From CAJCJE01 sp036494465 (GTDB lineage Bacteria > Actinomycetota > Actinomycetes > Mycobacteriales > Pseudonocardiaceae), in the NCBI GenBank assembly GCA_036494465.1, contig DASXOJ010000071.1, forward strand, positions 1 to 64,000: a stretch of 64,000 bases of DNA, read 5' to 3'. A program made the translations under genes and the position numbers. How positions within the stretch are numbered: the first letter of the stretch is position 1; each line of letters opens with the position of its first letter. Below, one piece after another: positions 1 through 8,608 of this stretch. Below the pieces are notes generated by a model. The model did not search any database. It saw only the letters and a list, made by a program, of their open reading frames with translations, and was not told the origin of the DNA.

Positions 1-1272
1 GCCCCGTACCTGGAAGTCACCAACGTCATCCGGTTCGCCGGTGGTTTGCAGATGGTCGGCGTGCCCGAGGTCGAGTACGCGCTGGCGATGCTGGCAGGCA
101 AACCGAAGCGGCCGCAGTTCACCCCGGTGCACCAGACCTTCCCGCAGTCGGACCGGATGGTGCACGTCACCCGCGACTGGTCCGCGTCGCTCGGCCTGTC
201 CTCGACCCGGATCTGCCGCTACGAGTCGATCAACGGCCAGAACCTGCACGGCTGGTACGTCGGCGACGGCGCGCTCTACACGTTCCTCCCCGGTGACCAG
301 GCCAACTACACCGACGCGTACTGGCCGACCGTCGACGCGACCGCGATCCCCGGCACCACCGAGACCGACGGCACCCCGCCCGCGCTCGGCGCCGAGCCGA
401 CCACCACGAACACCTGGACCGGCGGCGTCCGGTTCGACGAGGGGCATGGCGCGTACGGCCTGGACTTCCTCTCGCAGACCGGCACGTTGAAGGGCAAGAA
501 GGCGTGGTTCTTCACGCCGGACGGGGTGATCTGCCTCGGCGCGGGCATCACCGACACGTCCGGTGCGACCACCCGCACCATCATCGAGAACCGCAACCTA
601 GGCCAGAACGGCAGCCGAACCCTCCTGGTGAACGGCCTGCCCGGCCCGATCGCGGTTGGCACCACCACGGTGCTGCAACGCGCCCGCTGGCTGCACCTCG
701 ACGGCGTCGCCGGTTACGTGCTGCTCCAAGACGCCCCGGTCACCGTGCTGCGCGAAGACCGCACTGGCACCTGGTACGGCGTGGACACCGGCGCGAACAC
801 GCACGGCACCAAGGACCCGTACACCCGGCGGTTCCAGCAGATCCAGCTCAGCCACGGCACCAACCCGACCGGCGCGACCTACGCCTACGCGGTGCTGCCC
901 GGCGCGTCACCGTGGCAGACGGTGGCGGCGATGGGCCGCTGGCACGTGCTGAGCAACACCGCCACGGTGCAGGCAGTGTCCATTGCGGACGGAACGGTGG
1001 CCGCGGCGTTCTACGCGGCAGGCTCGGTCGACGGCGTCACGGTGTCCGCGCCCGCCGCGGTTCAGTGGGGCTGGCAGCCCAGCGGCCTGCGCTTCGCGGT
1101 CGCCGACCCGACGCAACTGGGCACGACGGTGCGGATCACGTTGCGCGGCATCGGCCGTCGCGTCGTGCACGCCGACCCGGGCGTTTCGGTGGTCTCCACC
1201 GGTCGTCAGCTGGTGGTCGACGTCGCGGTGGCGGGCACCCTCGGCGCCACGCACACCTTCACCGTTCGCTGA
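1..1272 (+). CDS. Polysaccharide lyase family 8 protein, C-terminal part (5' end outside window)
   Basis: The reading frame is open from base 1 and ends at TGA 1270-1272, so the N-terminal alpha/alpha-toroid half lies upstream of the window. About 423 residues remain. The stretch RICRYESINGQNLHGWYVGDG (about residues 70-90 of the fragment) matches the conserved Arg-containing segment of PL8 lyases (hyaluronate, chondroitin AC and xanthan lyases). It is followed by the all-beta C-terminal domains typical of the family. Such enzymes are secreted and cleave uronic-acid polysaccharides by beta-elimination; the exact substrate cannot be told from this part. A small GC hairpin lies just after the stop. 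Family assignment is fairly secure; substrate is not. Confidence 0.88.
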   Translation, partial: APYLEVTNVIRFAGGLQMVGVPEVEYALAMLAGKPKRPQFTPVHQTFPQSDRMVHVTRDWSASLGLSSTRICRYESINGQNLHGWYVGDGALYTFLPGDQANYTDAYWPTVDATAIPGTTETDGTPPALGAEPTTTNTWTGGVRFDEGHGAYGLDFLSQTGTLKGKKAWFFTPDGVICLGAGITDTSGATTRTIIENRNLGQNGSRTLLVNGLPGPIAVGTTTVLQRARWLHLDGVAGYVLLQDAPVTVLREDRTGTWYGVDTGANTHGTKDPYTRRFQQIQLSHGTNPTGATYAYAVLPGASPWQTVAAMGRWHVLSNTATVQAVSIADGTVAAAFYAAGSVDGVTVSAPAAVQWGWQPSGLRFAVADPTQLGTTVRITLRGIGRRVVHADPGVSVVSTGRQLVVDVAVAGTLGATHTFTVR

Positions 1273-1337
1273 GCCCGACCGGAGGCCGGTGTGGCGTTGT
1301 TCGCCGCGCCGGCCTTTGTGGTGGCTATCGTGTCGGC

Positions 1338-2201
1338 GTGATCGAGATACCGGATGGCTTCGTCCGCAACACCGTTGCGCGCGAGGGCGAACGCGGCAGC
1401 GCCTGGCTCGCCACGTTGCCCGGTCTCGTCGACGAACTGCTCCAGCGCTGGAACCGCACGCCAACCGATTCGGTGCGGTACGGGTTCGTCGGCATCGTCG
1501 TGCCGGTACGTCCGGCCGCTGTCCTGAAGGTTTCCTATCCGCATCCCGGCAACGTGCACGAACCCGACGCGTTCGCGGCGTGGTGCGGGAACGGCGCGGT
1601 ACAACTGCACGAGCGCGACGACGCGCACTTCGCGATGCTGCTGGAACGCGCGAGCGACGCGTCGCTGGCGGAGGTCGACGCCGAGGAAGCCGTGCTCATC
1701 GCGGGACAGCTCTCCCGCAGGCTGGCCGTACCGGGGCCCGCGCAGCTGCCCCGGTTGTGCGATCTGGTGGTCGGCTGGGAGCGGGAACTGAAGGAGACCG
1801 CCGACCTACCGCGCCGCGCCGCCGAGGTGGCCCTGGCGAACCTGCGCGAACTCGGCCCCGACCAACCCGGCCTCCTCGTGCACGGCGACCTGCACGTGGC
1901 CAACGTGCTGCGGGCCGAACGGGAACCGTGGCTGGTCATCGATCCCAAGGGATATCTCGGTGACCCCGCCTACGACACGATGACCGCGCTGAGTTTCGGC
2001 ACCCTGCTCGGCGCGCCCGACCTCAAAGCCGGCCTGCTGCGCCGGATCGCGATCTTCGCAGAAGCCGCCGGCCTCGACCGCGACCGTGCGCGCTGCTGGA
2101 CCCAGGCCAGAGCCGTTGTGGCGGCGGCCTGGGGCCGTCGGCACGGCGATCCGGACTGGCTCATCGAAGTCCACGACCGGGTCGCCCAAGCCCTGGTTTA
2201 A
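1338..2201 (+). CDS. APH(6)/hydroxyurea-phosphotransferase family kinase
   Basis: This 287-residue protein belongs to the small-molecule phosphotransferase family that includes streptomycin 6-phosphotransferase. The catalytic loop HGDLHVAN begins at His182 (Asp184 is the presumed base) and the metal-binding DPKG motif begins at Asp202; both are characteristic of the APH(6)/Hur branch. The start is GTG 1338. A TATCGT -10-like element at 1326-1331 leaves six bases before it, so the transcript may be leaderless. The frame is open further upstream, but that part overlaps the lyase gene and does not look like protein. It could inactivate an antibiotic or act on a sugar or metabolite; resistance is not shown by sequence. 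A strong hairpin follows. Confidence 0.85.
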   Translation: MIEIPDGFVRNTVAREGERGSAWLATLPGLVDELLQRWNRTPTDSVRYGFVGIVVPVRPAAVLKVSYPHPGNVHEPDAFAAWCGNGAVQLHERDDAHFAMLLERASDASLAEVDAEEAVLIAGQLSRRLAVPGPAQLPRLCDLVVGWERELKETADLPRRAAEVALANLRELGPDQPGLLVHGDLHVANVLRAEREPWLVIDPKGYLGDPAYDTMTALSFGTLLGAPDLKAGLLRRIAIFAEAAGLDRDRARCWTQARAVVAAAWGRRHGDPDWLIEVHDRVAQALV

Positions 2202-2204
2202 GAA

Positions 2205-2237
2205 GGGCCGGTGCGGCGCCTCCCGCCGCACCGGCCC
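2205..2237. terminator. Bidirectional hairpin between convergent genes
   Basis: Perfect 13-bp stem (2205-2217 pairing with 2225-2237) with a 7-base loop. It lies between the phosphotransferase and the convergent membrane protein, so it can stop both transcripts. Confidence 0.75.
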
Positions 2238-2253
2238 GTCGCGAACAGCGGGG

Positions 2254-2892
2254 TCAGGCCCGCTGTTTGGCATATCGGGCGCGTACCGCAGGCCTGCTGA
2301 CCGCGATCAGCAGCGCGATCAGCACCACGCCCTGGATCACCTGCTCGACCCGCATCCACACCGGGTACGCGGAGCTGACTGCGATCAGGTAGACGATGCC
2401 GATCAGGCCGACGATCGCGATGTAGTACGTCCGCAGGTACGCGTAGCGCGACCCGCGCCGCAGCGCGAAGGACCGCCAGACGTAGAGCGCGGACACGATC
2501 ACGTTGCCCGCGATCCGGCCCCACAACGAGTCGAGCAGGATCTGGTGCACCTGGTCGATGTCGATGTTGGGCGGGTAGTTCGAGTGAGCGATCTGGTAGT
2601 CGATCACGCTGTTGTGCAGGATCAGCACGACGACCGTGGTGAGCAAGCTCAGCCCGAGGTTGACGAACATCAGGATGATCACCAACCGCAGCGCCGAGTC
2701 CATCGGCTGCCGCGTGGGCGGTGTGTAGCCGCCGGGCATCGGTGCCATGCCATAGGGCTGCCCAACTGGCTGGGCAGCCTGGGTCGGCGCCTGTGGATAA
2801 CTCTGGGGATAACCTGTGGGCGCCTGTGGGTAACCGGCTGGCTGCCCGCCGTTGCTCGCATCCTGGCCTGGTGATTCGGGGTTCGGTTGCAC
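2254..2892 (-). CDS. Membrane protein with Pro/Gln/Gly-rich N terminus, unknown function
   Basis: About 212 residues. The first 60 or so are rich in Pro, Gln, Gly and Tyr (YPQAPT-type repeats), as in many actinobacterial cytoplasmic tails. The rest carries about four hydrophobic segments: LRLVIILMFVNLGLSLL, a weaker one near IAGNVIVSALYVW, IAIVGLIGIVYLIAV and VIQGVVLIALLIAV. The frame extends to 2964, but that start would overlap the divergent SRPBCC gene, so the GTG at 2892 is preferred although no good ribosome-binding site is visible. The family is not recognised; a structural or transport role is possible but unsupported. Confidence 0.6.
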   Translation of the reverse strand: MQPNPESPGQDASNGGQPAGYPQAPTGYPQSYPQAPTQAAQPVGQPYGMAPMPGGYTPPTRQPMDSALRLVIILMFVNLGLSLLTTVVVLILHNSVIDYQIAHSNYPPNIDIDQVHQILLDSLWGRIAGNVIVSALYVWRSFALRRGSRYAYLRTYYIAIVGLIGIVYLIAVSSAYPVWMRVEQVIQGVVLIALLIAVSRPAVRARYAKQRA

Positions 2893-2957
2893 GTGGACAT
2901 GCAAGCACTTGCGCGCCCTGCGCGTGGGCGATTTTTCGAATTCGGCACCATTGGTCC

Positions 2958-3404
2958 ATGGCACAGGTCAAGGCGAACACGCAGCGGGCGATAGCGGCGC
3001 AGGCGGACACGGTGCGGGCGGCGCTCGCCGACTACACCGGCACGCGGCCCAAGCTGCTCACCGAGCACTTCAGCGAGTACGAGGTGCGCGAGGGCGGCAC
3101 CGGTGCGGGCACCACAGTGCACTGGAAGCTCGCGGCCACCAGCAAGCGGGTGCGGGACTGCCTGATCGCGGTCACCGAGTCGGACGGCGCGCTGGTCGAG
3201 TCGGACCAGAACTCCAGCATGGTCACCACCTGGACGGTCGCGCCCACGGGCAACGCGGCCTGCACGGTGTCGGTGGAGACGACCTGGAACGGCGCGGGCG
3301 GGGTCGGCGGTTTCTTCGAGCGCACCTTCGCGCCCGGCGGCCTCAAGCGCATCTACGACGCCATGCTCACCAACCTCAACAACGTCGTGCGCGGCGCCGC
3401 GTAG
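2958..3404 (+). CDS. SRPBCC (START/Bet v 1-like) family protein
   Basis: A 148-residue protein beginning at ATG 2958 (MAQVKANTQRAIAA). Helical N terminus, central beta strands (TTVHWKLAA, MVTTWTVAP, CTVSVETTW) and a C-terminal helix ending in LNNVVRGAA fit the helix-grip fold of the polyketide cyclase/SRPBCC superfamily. Proteins of this size usually bind a lipid or other hydrophobic ligand. Ligand and partners are unknown. It is divergent from the membrane protein, with which it may share a promoter region of about 65 bp. The next gene (DUF421) follows after 57 bp. Confidence 0.72.
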   Translation: MAQVKANTQRAIAAQADTVRAALADYTGTRPKLLTEHFSEYEVREGGTGAGTTVHWKLAATSKRVRDCLIAVTESDGALVESDQNSSMVTTWTVAPTGNAACTVSVETTWNGAGGVGGFFERTFAPGGLKRIYDAMLTNLNNVVRGAA

Positions 3405-3461
3405 TCCACACCGGACTACCTTTCCTGTCGGAGACTCCGACGGCGAAGGGGCGATGGCACC

Positions 3462-4061
3462 GTGTGGGCTGACCTGTTTCAGATTCAGATCCCGGTCCTG
3501 GAAAAGGTGCTGCGCACCGTCGGGGTCTACGTCGGCATGGCGATCCTGCTGCGCATCGCGGGCAAACGTGACCTGGCCGAGCTGAACACGTTCGACCTGG
3601 TCGTCATGCTGCTGCTGTCCAACGTGGTGCAGAACTCGATCATCGGCAACGACAACAGCCTGCTCGGTGGGCTGCTCGGCGCGGCGGTGCTGCTCGCGGT
3701 GAACGCGATCCTCGTGCGGCTCGCCGCGCGCTACGCGTGGATCGCGCACCTGTTCGAGGGCAAGCCGACCGATCTGGTGGTCAACGGCAAGATCGTCGGC
3801 AAGCTGCAGCGGCTCGGCCTGCGACACGGCGATGTCGCGGTCGCGCTGCGCAGGCAGGGTGCGGGCAACCTGCGCGAGGTCAAGCGGGCCGTGCTCGAAC
3901 CCGGCGGCAGCATCGTGGTCGACCTCAAGGACGAGGCGCACGACGCCACAGTCGAGGATCTGGACAAGTCCCAGGCCGCGTTGATCCAGGAACTGCGCAA
4001 GGAGATCGCTGGGCTGCGCGATCGGGTCGACGCGGGATTCCACGAGCTTGCCGCGCGCTGA
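3462..4061 (+). CDS. DUF421 (YetF-like) membrane protein
   Basis: 199 residues, GTG start at 3462 with an AAGGGG ribosome-binding site about 10 bases upstream. Hydrophobic segments VLRTVGVYVGMAILLRIAG, FDLVVMLLLSNVVQ and GGLLGAAVLLAVNAILV are followed by a soluble part with VVNGKIVGKLQRLGL and DVAVALRRQG, the signature of DUF421. The last 40 residues form a charged coiled coil (VEDLDKSQAALIQELRKEIAGLRDRV), an addition not seen in short YetF proteins. The family role is unclear; some members are linked to spore or stress physiology in Bacillus. Confidence 0.8.
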   Translation: MWADLFQIQIPVLEKVLRTVGVYVGMAILLRIAGKRDLAELNTFDLVVMLLLSNVVQNSIIGNDNSLLGGLLGAAVLLAVNAILVRLAARYAWIAHLFEGKPTDLVVNGKIVGKLQRLGLRHGDVAVALRRQGAGNLREVKRAVLEPGGSIVVDLKDEAHDATVEDLDKSQAALIQELRKEIAGLRDRVDAGFHELAAR

Positions 4062-4083
4062 TCGGACAAATCAGGCACGCAAT

Positions 4084-4183
4084 CCACCAGGTGGGCCAAC
4101 TTTCCCGTTCACCTGGTGAAACAGCTGTTCCATTCCCAGCTGCTGGAAGATCAGTGCCATATTGTGACGCACCGCGCGTCACA
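4084..4183. promoter_or_regulatory. Three palindromes upstream of the transhydrogenase operon
   Basis: CCACCAGGTGG (4084-4094), TTCACCTGGTGAA (4108-4120, centre 25 bp from the first) and an 8-bp inverted repeat TGTGACGC-N5-GCGTCACA (4163-4183). All lie in the 164 bp before pntAA and are candidate operators. The TGTGA/TCACA halves are 11 bases apart, not the 6 of a CRP site. Confidence 0.4.
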
Positions 4184-4225
4184 CGTTCCTTTACTTGGTA
4201 GACCAATGCACGGCATGCTCGCCCG

Positions 4226-5356
4226 GTGACAGCCGACACAAATGTGGACACCGTGCACGCCAGCGTTGGAGTGCCCCGGGAAATCGCGGTGGGCGAACGC
4301 CGCGTTGCCCTGGTACCCAAAGTTGTCGAAAAACTGCGCACCCTCGGGGTGGATGTGCTGGTCGAGGCCGGTGCCGGTCTTGGAGCACTGATTCCGGACG
4401 CGGCGTATCAAGAGGCCGGCGCGAAGATCGGCGACCCATGGGATGCAGATGTGGTCGTCAAGGTCAATCGACCGACCGAGGAGGAAATCAGCAAATTGCG
4501 CTCCGGTGCCACGCTGATTGGTTTCCTCTCGCCACTCACCGCTCCGGAAACAATTCAGAAACTCCGCGACGCCGGAGTCACCGGATTCGCGATGGAATCC
4601 ATCCCCCGGATATCTCGCGCGCAGTCCATGGACGCGCTGTCCTCCCAGGCGAACGTGGCGGGCTACAAGGCCGTCCTGCTCGCCGCCGAACAGTCCACCC
4701 GCTTCTTCCCGATGCTCACCACCGCCGCGGGCACGGTGAAGCCCGCGACCGTGCTGGTGCTCGGCGTCGGCGTCGCCGGTTTGCAGGCGCTGGCCACCGC
4801 CAAACGGCTCGGCTCGCGCACCACCGGCTACGACGTCCGGCCGGAGGTCGCCGAGCAGGTCCGCTCGCTCGGCGCGCAGTGGCTGGATCTCGGCATCGAG
4901 GCGGCAGGCGAGGGTGGCTATGCCCGCGAGCTGACCGAAGCGGAACGCGCCGAGCAGCAACAGCGGCTGGCCGACGCGATCAGCAACTTCGACGTCGTGA
5001 TCACCACCGCGCTCGTGCCAGGCAGGCCCGCGCCGCGCCTGGTCACCGCGGCCTCGGTGGAGAACATGCGGCCGGGCAGCGTCGTGGTCGACCTGGCGGG
5101 CGAAACCGGCGGCAACTGCGAACTGACCGAACCGGGCCAGATCGTGGTCAAGCACGACGTCACCATCGCCTCCCCGCTCAACCTGCCTGCCACCATGCCC
5201 GAACACGCCAGCGAGCTCTACGCGCGCAACGTGTCCGCGCTGCTGGCACTCATGCTCAAGGACGGGATGGTCAGCCCGGACTTCGACGATGAGGTGCTGG
5301 CAAAGTCCTGCGTGACCCGGACGACCGCTGTGACCACTACCGAGGGGAGCGCGTGA
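4226..5356 (+). CDS. pntAA: NAD(P) transhydrogenase subunit alpha part 1
   Basis: 376 residues from GTG 4226. This is the soluble NAD(H)-binding domain I of proton-translocating transhydrogenase, which couples hydride transfer from NADH to NADP+ to proton re-entry. The N-terminal VGVPREIAVGERRVALVP is the alanine dehydrogenase/PNT signature. The Rossmann motif VLVLGVGVAGLQALATAKRLG lies near the middle, followed by YDVRPEVAEQV and the TTALVPGRPAPRLV loop. The gene overlaps the next by a few bases (TGA 5354-5356) in a three-gene operon. Splitting of the alpha subunit into two polypeptides is the usual arrangement in actinobacteria and Rhodospirillum. Palindromes upstream suggest transcriptional control. 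Confidence 0.95.
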   Translation: MTADTNVDTVHASVGVPREIAVGERRVALVPKVVEKLRTLGVDVLVEAGAGLGALIPDAAYQEAGAKIGDPWDADVVVKVNRPTEEEISKLRSGATLIGFLSPLTAPETIQKLRDAGVTGFAMESIPRISRAQSMDALSSQANVAGYKAVLLAAEQSTRFFPMLTTAAGTVKPATVLVLGVGVAGLQALATAKRLGSRTTGYDVRPEVAEQVRSLGAQWLDLGIEAAGEGGYARELTEAERAEQQQRLADAISNFDVVITTALVPGRPAPRLVTAASVENMRPGSVVVDLAGETGGNCELTEPGQIVVKHDVTIASPLNLPATMPEHASELYARNVSALLALMLKDGMVSPDFDDEVLAKSCVTRTTAVTTTEGSA

Positions 5357-5664
5357 TGTTCCTCGCCAACCTGGCGATCCTCGTGCTGGCCGGCTTCGTC
5401 GGCTTCGCGGTGATCTCCAAAGTGCCCAACACCCTGCACACCCCGTTGATGTCCGGCACCAACGCCATCCACGGCATCGTGCTGCTCGGCGGCCTGATCG
5501 TGATCGGCAGCCAGGCCACCGGCGTGCTCGACAAGATCCTGCTGGTCATCGCCATCACGTTCGGCACCATCAACGTGGTCGGCGGCTTCCTGGTCACCGA
5601 CCGGATGCTCGGCATGTTCAAGGCGCGCAAGCCTTCTACCGAGCAGAAGGAGGACGCCAAGTGA
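5353..5664 (+). CDS. pntAB: NAD(P) transhydrogenase subunit alpha part 2
   Basis: About 103 residues carrying three transmembrane helices (FLANLAILVLAGFVGFAVI, AIHGIVLLGGLIVIG, KILLVIAITFGTINVVGGFLV). These form part of membrane domain II of the proton-pumping transhydrogenase. Either GTG 5353 or ATG 5356 can start it; both overlap the pntAA stop, which implies translational coupling. The C-terminal tail is charged (KPSTEQKEDAK) and its stop overlaps the pntB start. Confidence 0.95.
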   Translation: MMFLANLAILVLAGFVGFAVISKVPNTLHTPLMSGTNAIHGIVLLGGLIVIGSQATGVLDKILLVIAITFGTINVVGGFLVTDRMLGMFKARKPSTEQKEDAK

Positions 5665-7046
5665 CCGCGTTCATCGACGTCCTCTACATCATCGCGTTCG
5701 GCATGTTCATCTACGGCCTGATGGGCCTGACCGGGCCCCGGACCGCGGTGCGCGGCAACTGGATCGCCGCCGTCGGCATGATCATCGCGATCATCGCCAC
5801 CCTGCTCACCCCGGGCATCAGCAACTGGCTGCTGATCGCGCTGGGCATCATCCTCGGCGCCGTGGTCGGCGTGCCGTCCGCGCGGCAGGTCAAGATGACC
5901 GCGATGCCGCAGATGGTCGCGCTGTTCAACGGCGTCGGCGGTGGCGCGGTCGGGCTGATCGCGTGGGTCGAGTTCCGCACCACCAACGACTATTCCCACC
6001 TCGCCGCCTACGTGCCGGTGACCTCGCTGTTCGCCGCCATCATCGGGTCGGTCTCGTTCTGGGGCTCGCTTGTCGCGTACGGCAAGCTCCAGGAGATCCT
6101 GCCCGGTCGGCCGATCAGCCTCGGCCGCTCGCAGCAGTTCGCGAACCTGCTGCTGTTGGTGCTCGCCGTCGCCTGCGCGGTGATCGCCGGGGTCGGCGTC
6201 GACTCACAGTGGCTGATCGTCGGCGTGCTGATCTTCGCAGCGGTGCTCGGCCTGATGGTGGTGCTGCCGATCGGCGGCGCGGACATGCCGGTGGTCATCT
6301 CGCTGCTCAACGCGTTCACCGGCCTCTCGGCCGCCGCCACGGGCCTTGCCCTCGACAACACCGCGATGATCGTCGCGGGCATGATCGTCGGCGCGTCCGG
6401 TTCGATCCTGACCAACCTGATGGCCAAGGCGATGAACCGGTCCATCCCGGCGATCATCGCGGGCGGCTTCGGCGGTGGTTCGATCGCGGCAGGGGGCGAA
6501 GGCGCCACCGACAAGACCGTGCGGTCCACGTCGGCGGCGGACGCGGCGATCCAGATGGCCTACGCCAACCAGGTCGTCATCGTGCCCGGCTACGGCATGG
6601 CGGTCGCGCAGGCGCAGCATGCGGTGCGCGAGATGGCGAAGCTGCTGGAGGCCAAGGGCGTCGAGGTCAAGTACGCCATCCACCCGGTGGCGGGCCGGAT
6701 GCCCGGTCACATGAACGTGTTGCTCGCCGAGGCGGACGTGCCCTACGAGCAGCTCAAGGAAATGGACGACATCAACAGCGAGTTCTCGCGCACCGATGTC
6801 GCCCTGGTGATCGGCGCCAACGACGTGACCAACCCGGCCGCCCGTACCAACCCGAGTTCGCCGATCCACGGCATGCCCATCCTCAACGTGGACGAGGCAC
6901 AGTCGATCATCGTGCTCAAGCGGTCGATGAACCCGGGCTTCGCGGGCATCGAGAACGAGCTCTACTACGACGCCAAGACGGCCATGCTCTTCGGTGACGC
7001 CAAGGCGTCGGTGAACAGCGTGACCGAGGAACTGAAGGCGTTGTAG
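5661..7046 (+). CDS. pntB: NAD(P) transhydrogenase subunit beta
   Basis: 461 residues, GTG start overlapping the pntAB stop. The N-terminal 260 residues are multi-helix membrane domain II. The C-terminal soluble domain III binds NADP(H): VVIVPGYGMAVAQAQHAVREMAKLLEAKGVEVKYAIHPVAGRMPGHMNVLLAEADVPY is shown by its key parts GYGMAVAQAQ and HPVAGRMPGHMNVLLAEA, and ending GANDVTNPAA. All three subunits are intact and in order, so the complex should be functional and supply NADPH. A hairpin terminator follows. Confidence 0.95.
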   Translation: MTAFIDVLYIIAFGMFIYGLMGLTGPRTAVRGNWIAAVGMIIAIIATLLTPGISNWLLIALGIILGAVVGVPSARQVKMTAMPQMVALFNGVGGGAVGLIAWVEFRTTNDYSHLAAYVPVTSLFAAIIGSVSFWGSLVAYGKLQEILPGRPISLGRSQQFANLLLLVLAVACAVIAGVGVDSQWLIVGVLIFAAVLGLMVVLPIGGADMPVVISLLNAFTGLSAAATGLALDNTAMIVAGMIVGASGSILTNLMAKAMNRSIPAIIAGGFGGGSIAAGGEGATDKTVRSTSAADAAIQMAYANQVVIVPGYGMAVAQAQHAVREMAKLLEAKGVEVKYAIHPVAGRMPGHMNVLLAEADVPYEQLKEMDDINSEFSRTDVALVIGANDVTNPAARTNPSSPIHGMPILNVDEAQSIIVLKRSMNPGFAGIENELYYDAKTAMLFGDAKASVNSVTEELKAL

Positions 7047-7074
7047 CGAATCGTCCGATTCGACGACTATCCAT

Positions 7075-7106
7075 TGTGCGCGGCGATGTCAGCATCGCCG
7101 CGCACA
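7075..7106 (+). terminator. Hairpin terminator after pntB
   Basis: Perfect 14-bp stem (7075-7088 with 7093-7106) and a TCAG loop, 28 bp after the pntB stop. It also lies downstream of the convergent permease gene and may act on both strands. Confidence 0.75.
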
Positions 7107-7180
7107 GTCGCGTTCGGGCCGATCAAGGGACGAACACGATGGGGCGTGGGCAGAAACTGCTCGCCAGCGCGGCCCCCCAG

Positions 7181-8521
7181 CTACTCGCCGTCGCCCTGCC
7201 GCGTCCTCCACCGTCCGGCCAGGACGTCGAACAGGTAGGCGAACGCGCCCGCCACGACGAACGAGAACAGCGATGCGCTCATCCAGCTCTGCTGCGTGAA
7301 ACCCAGCCAGTGCGCGATGTTCGTCCACATCGTCGACCAGGCCCCGACCGCGCCCGGGTTGATCAGCTGATACATCGCCAACCCGAGGATCCAGGCGAGC
7401 AGCATGGACCAGCGGGACGGGGCCCGGCCCGAGGTGTTCCAGTGCTTCGCGTTGCCGCGCAGGAAGTAGTCCGCGACCAGCACCCCGCACATCGGCACGA
7501 ACACCGAGCCGAGCAACGTGAGGAAGCCCTGGTACTGGCTCATGTCCATGACCAGCGCGAGGATCGTGGTCAGCGCGCCGATGATCACGGTCAGCACGCG
7601 CCGATCCGCCTTGGGCAACAGGTTCTGCACCGAGACACCGGTCGAGTAGACGTTGGCGAAGGACTGGTCGACCTCGCGCACCATCAACACCGCGAAGAAC
7701 AGCGCGCCGACCGGCAGCGCCAGGAACGGTTGGAACGGGGCGTCCGTCGTGCCCGCCAACGCGAGCAAACCCAGGACGTAGCACAGGATCTGGGTGACCG
7801 AGTAGCCCGCGGTGGCCGCGCCGAACGCCCCGCCACTGGACCGGGAGTGTCGCGAGTAGTCGGACGCGACCGGGATCCAGGACACCGCGACCGCGAGCGC
7901 GACATCCGAACCGGCCCAGAAGCCGCGCCAGGAGCCCTGGGTGAGGTTGGGCAGCGGATGCCGCAGCACCTGCACGAACAGGTAGATCATCGCGATCACC
8001 ATGGCGACCGTGACGTAGCGGCGCAGCACCCGCAGCGCGCCGAGCGGGCGGATGGTCATCGCGGTGGTGACGACGCCGGTGATCACCACGTACAGCCAGT
8101 GCGGTCCGCCGTGGAACAGCGCCTGGGCCGCCTGGGCGATCACCAGCAGCTCGAACGTGCCCCAGCCGACCAGTTGGACGATGTTGAGGATGGTCGGCAG
8201 GTAGGACAACCGTGCCCCGAACAGCCCGCGCAACAGCACCATCGCGGGCGCGTCCGTGCGGGCGCCAGGCACCGCCGCGAGCCCGACCATGACGCTGCCG
8301 AGCAGTGTTCCGACGATCGTCGCCGCGATCGCCGCGACGATCGACAACGGCGGCACACCTGCCGGTTGCAGCACGTAGATCGCGCCGGAGAAGCCCAGCA
8401 GGCTCACCCCGAGATTGGCCCAGAACGCGCCCTGGTCCAGCACCCCGAGCGTCTTCGGTGTCGGTCCGGCGAGCGTCGGTGCGACCTCGGTGGCGGGGCG
8501 GATGGGAACATCGGTGGCCAT
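7181..8521 (-). CDS. NCS1-family permease, probable hydroxymethylpyrimidine (CytX-like) transporter
   Basis: 446 residues with about 12 transmembrane helices. The N-terminal FWANLGVSLLGFSGAIYVL, PGARTDAPAMVLLRGLFGARLSYLPTILNIVQLVGWGTFEL segment (key parts GARTDAPAMVLLRG and LVGWGTFELLV) and SWIPVASDYSRHSRS are hallmarks of cytosine/purine/thiamine-type NCS1 symporters. A TPP riboswitch directly precedes the gene, and the divergent neighbour is tenA. Together these make a thiamine-pyrimidine precursor the likely substrate rather than cytosine. ATG 8521 lies 4 bases after the GGGAG that ends the riboswitch, so translation is probably controlled by occlusion of this site. Substrate specificity is inferred from context. 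Confidence 0.85.
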   Translation of the reverse strand: MATDVPIRPATEVAPTLAGPTPKTLGVLDQGAFWANLGVSLLGFSGAIYVLQPAGVPPLSIVAAIAATIVGTLLGSVMVGLAAVPGARTDAPAMVLLRGLFGARLSYLPTILNIVQLVGWGTFELLVIAQAAQALFHGGPHWLYVVITGVVTTAMTIRPLGALRVLRRYVTVAMVIAMIYLFVQVLRHPLPNLTQGSWRGFWAGSDVALAVAVSWIPVASDYSRHSRSSGGAFGAATAGYSVTQILCYVLGLLALAGTTDAPFQPFLALPVGALFFAVLMVREVDQSFANVYSTGVSVQNLLPKADRRVLTVIIGALTTILALVMDMSQYQGFLTLLGSVFVPMCGVLVADYFLRGNAKHWNTSGRAPSRWSMLLAWILGLAMYQLINPGAVGAWSTMWTNIAHWLGFTQQSWMSASLFSFVVAGAFAYLFDVLAGRWRTRQGDGE

Positions 8522-8525
8522 TCCA

Positions 8526-8608
8526 CTCCCTACGCCGGCATTACCCGGTCAGGTTCAAGCGGTCGACGGCGCGTCTGCCGTCCTCTCAGCCCGGTCGCCC
8601 GAGCTCCC
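8526..8608 (-). promoter_or_regulatory. TPP riboswitch (THI element)
   Basis: Reading the minus strand, the element runs from GGGAGCTC (8608-8601) through GGGCTGAGAGGACGG to CTTGAACCTGACCGG and GTAATGCCGGCGTAGGGAG, ending at 8526. CTGAGAGG and the GAACCTGA...TAATGCC...GTAGGGA blocks are the diagnostic core of the thiamine pyrophosphate aptamer. The terminal GGGAG also serves as the Shine-Dalgarno sequence of the permease gene 4 bases downstream. Ligand binding should therefore hide the ribosome-binding site; no separate terminator hairpin is seen. Confidence 0.95.

Noticed and set aside
504..1337. Upstream extension of the phosphotransferase ORF across the lyase gene
   Set aside because: It overlaps the lyase gene for about 770 bases and reads as Arg/His-rich shadow sequence; the protein proper begins at GTG 1338.
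4163..4183. CRP/FNR-type site before pntAA
   Set aside because: The TGTGA and TCACA half-sites are separated by 11 bases rather than 6, so a CRP dimer would not fit.
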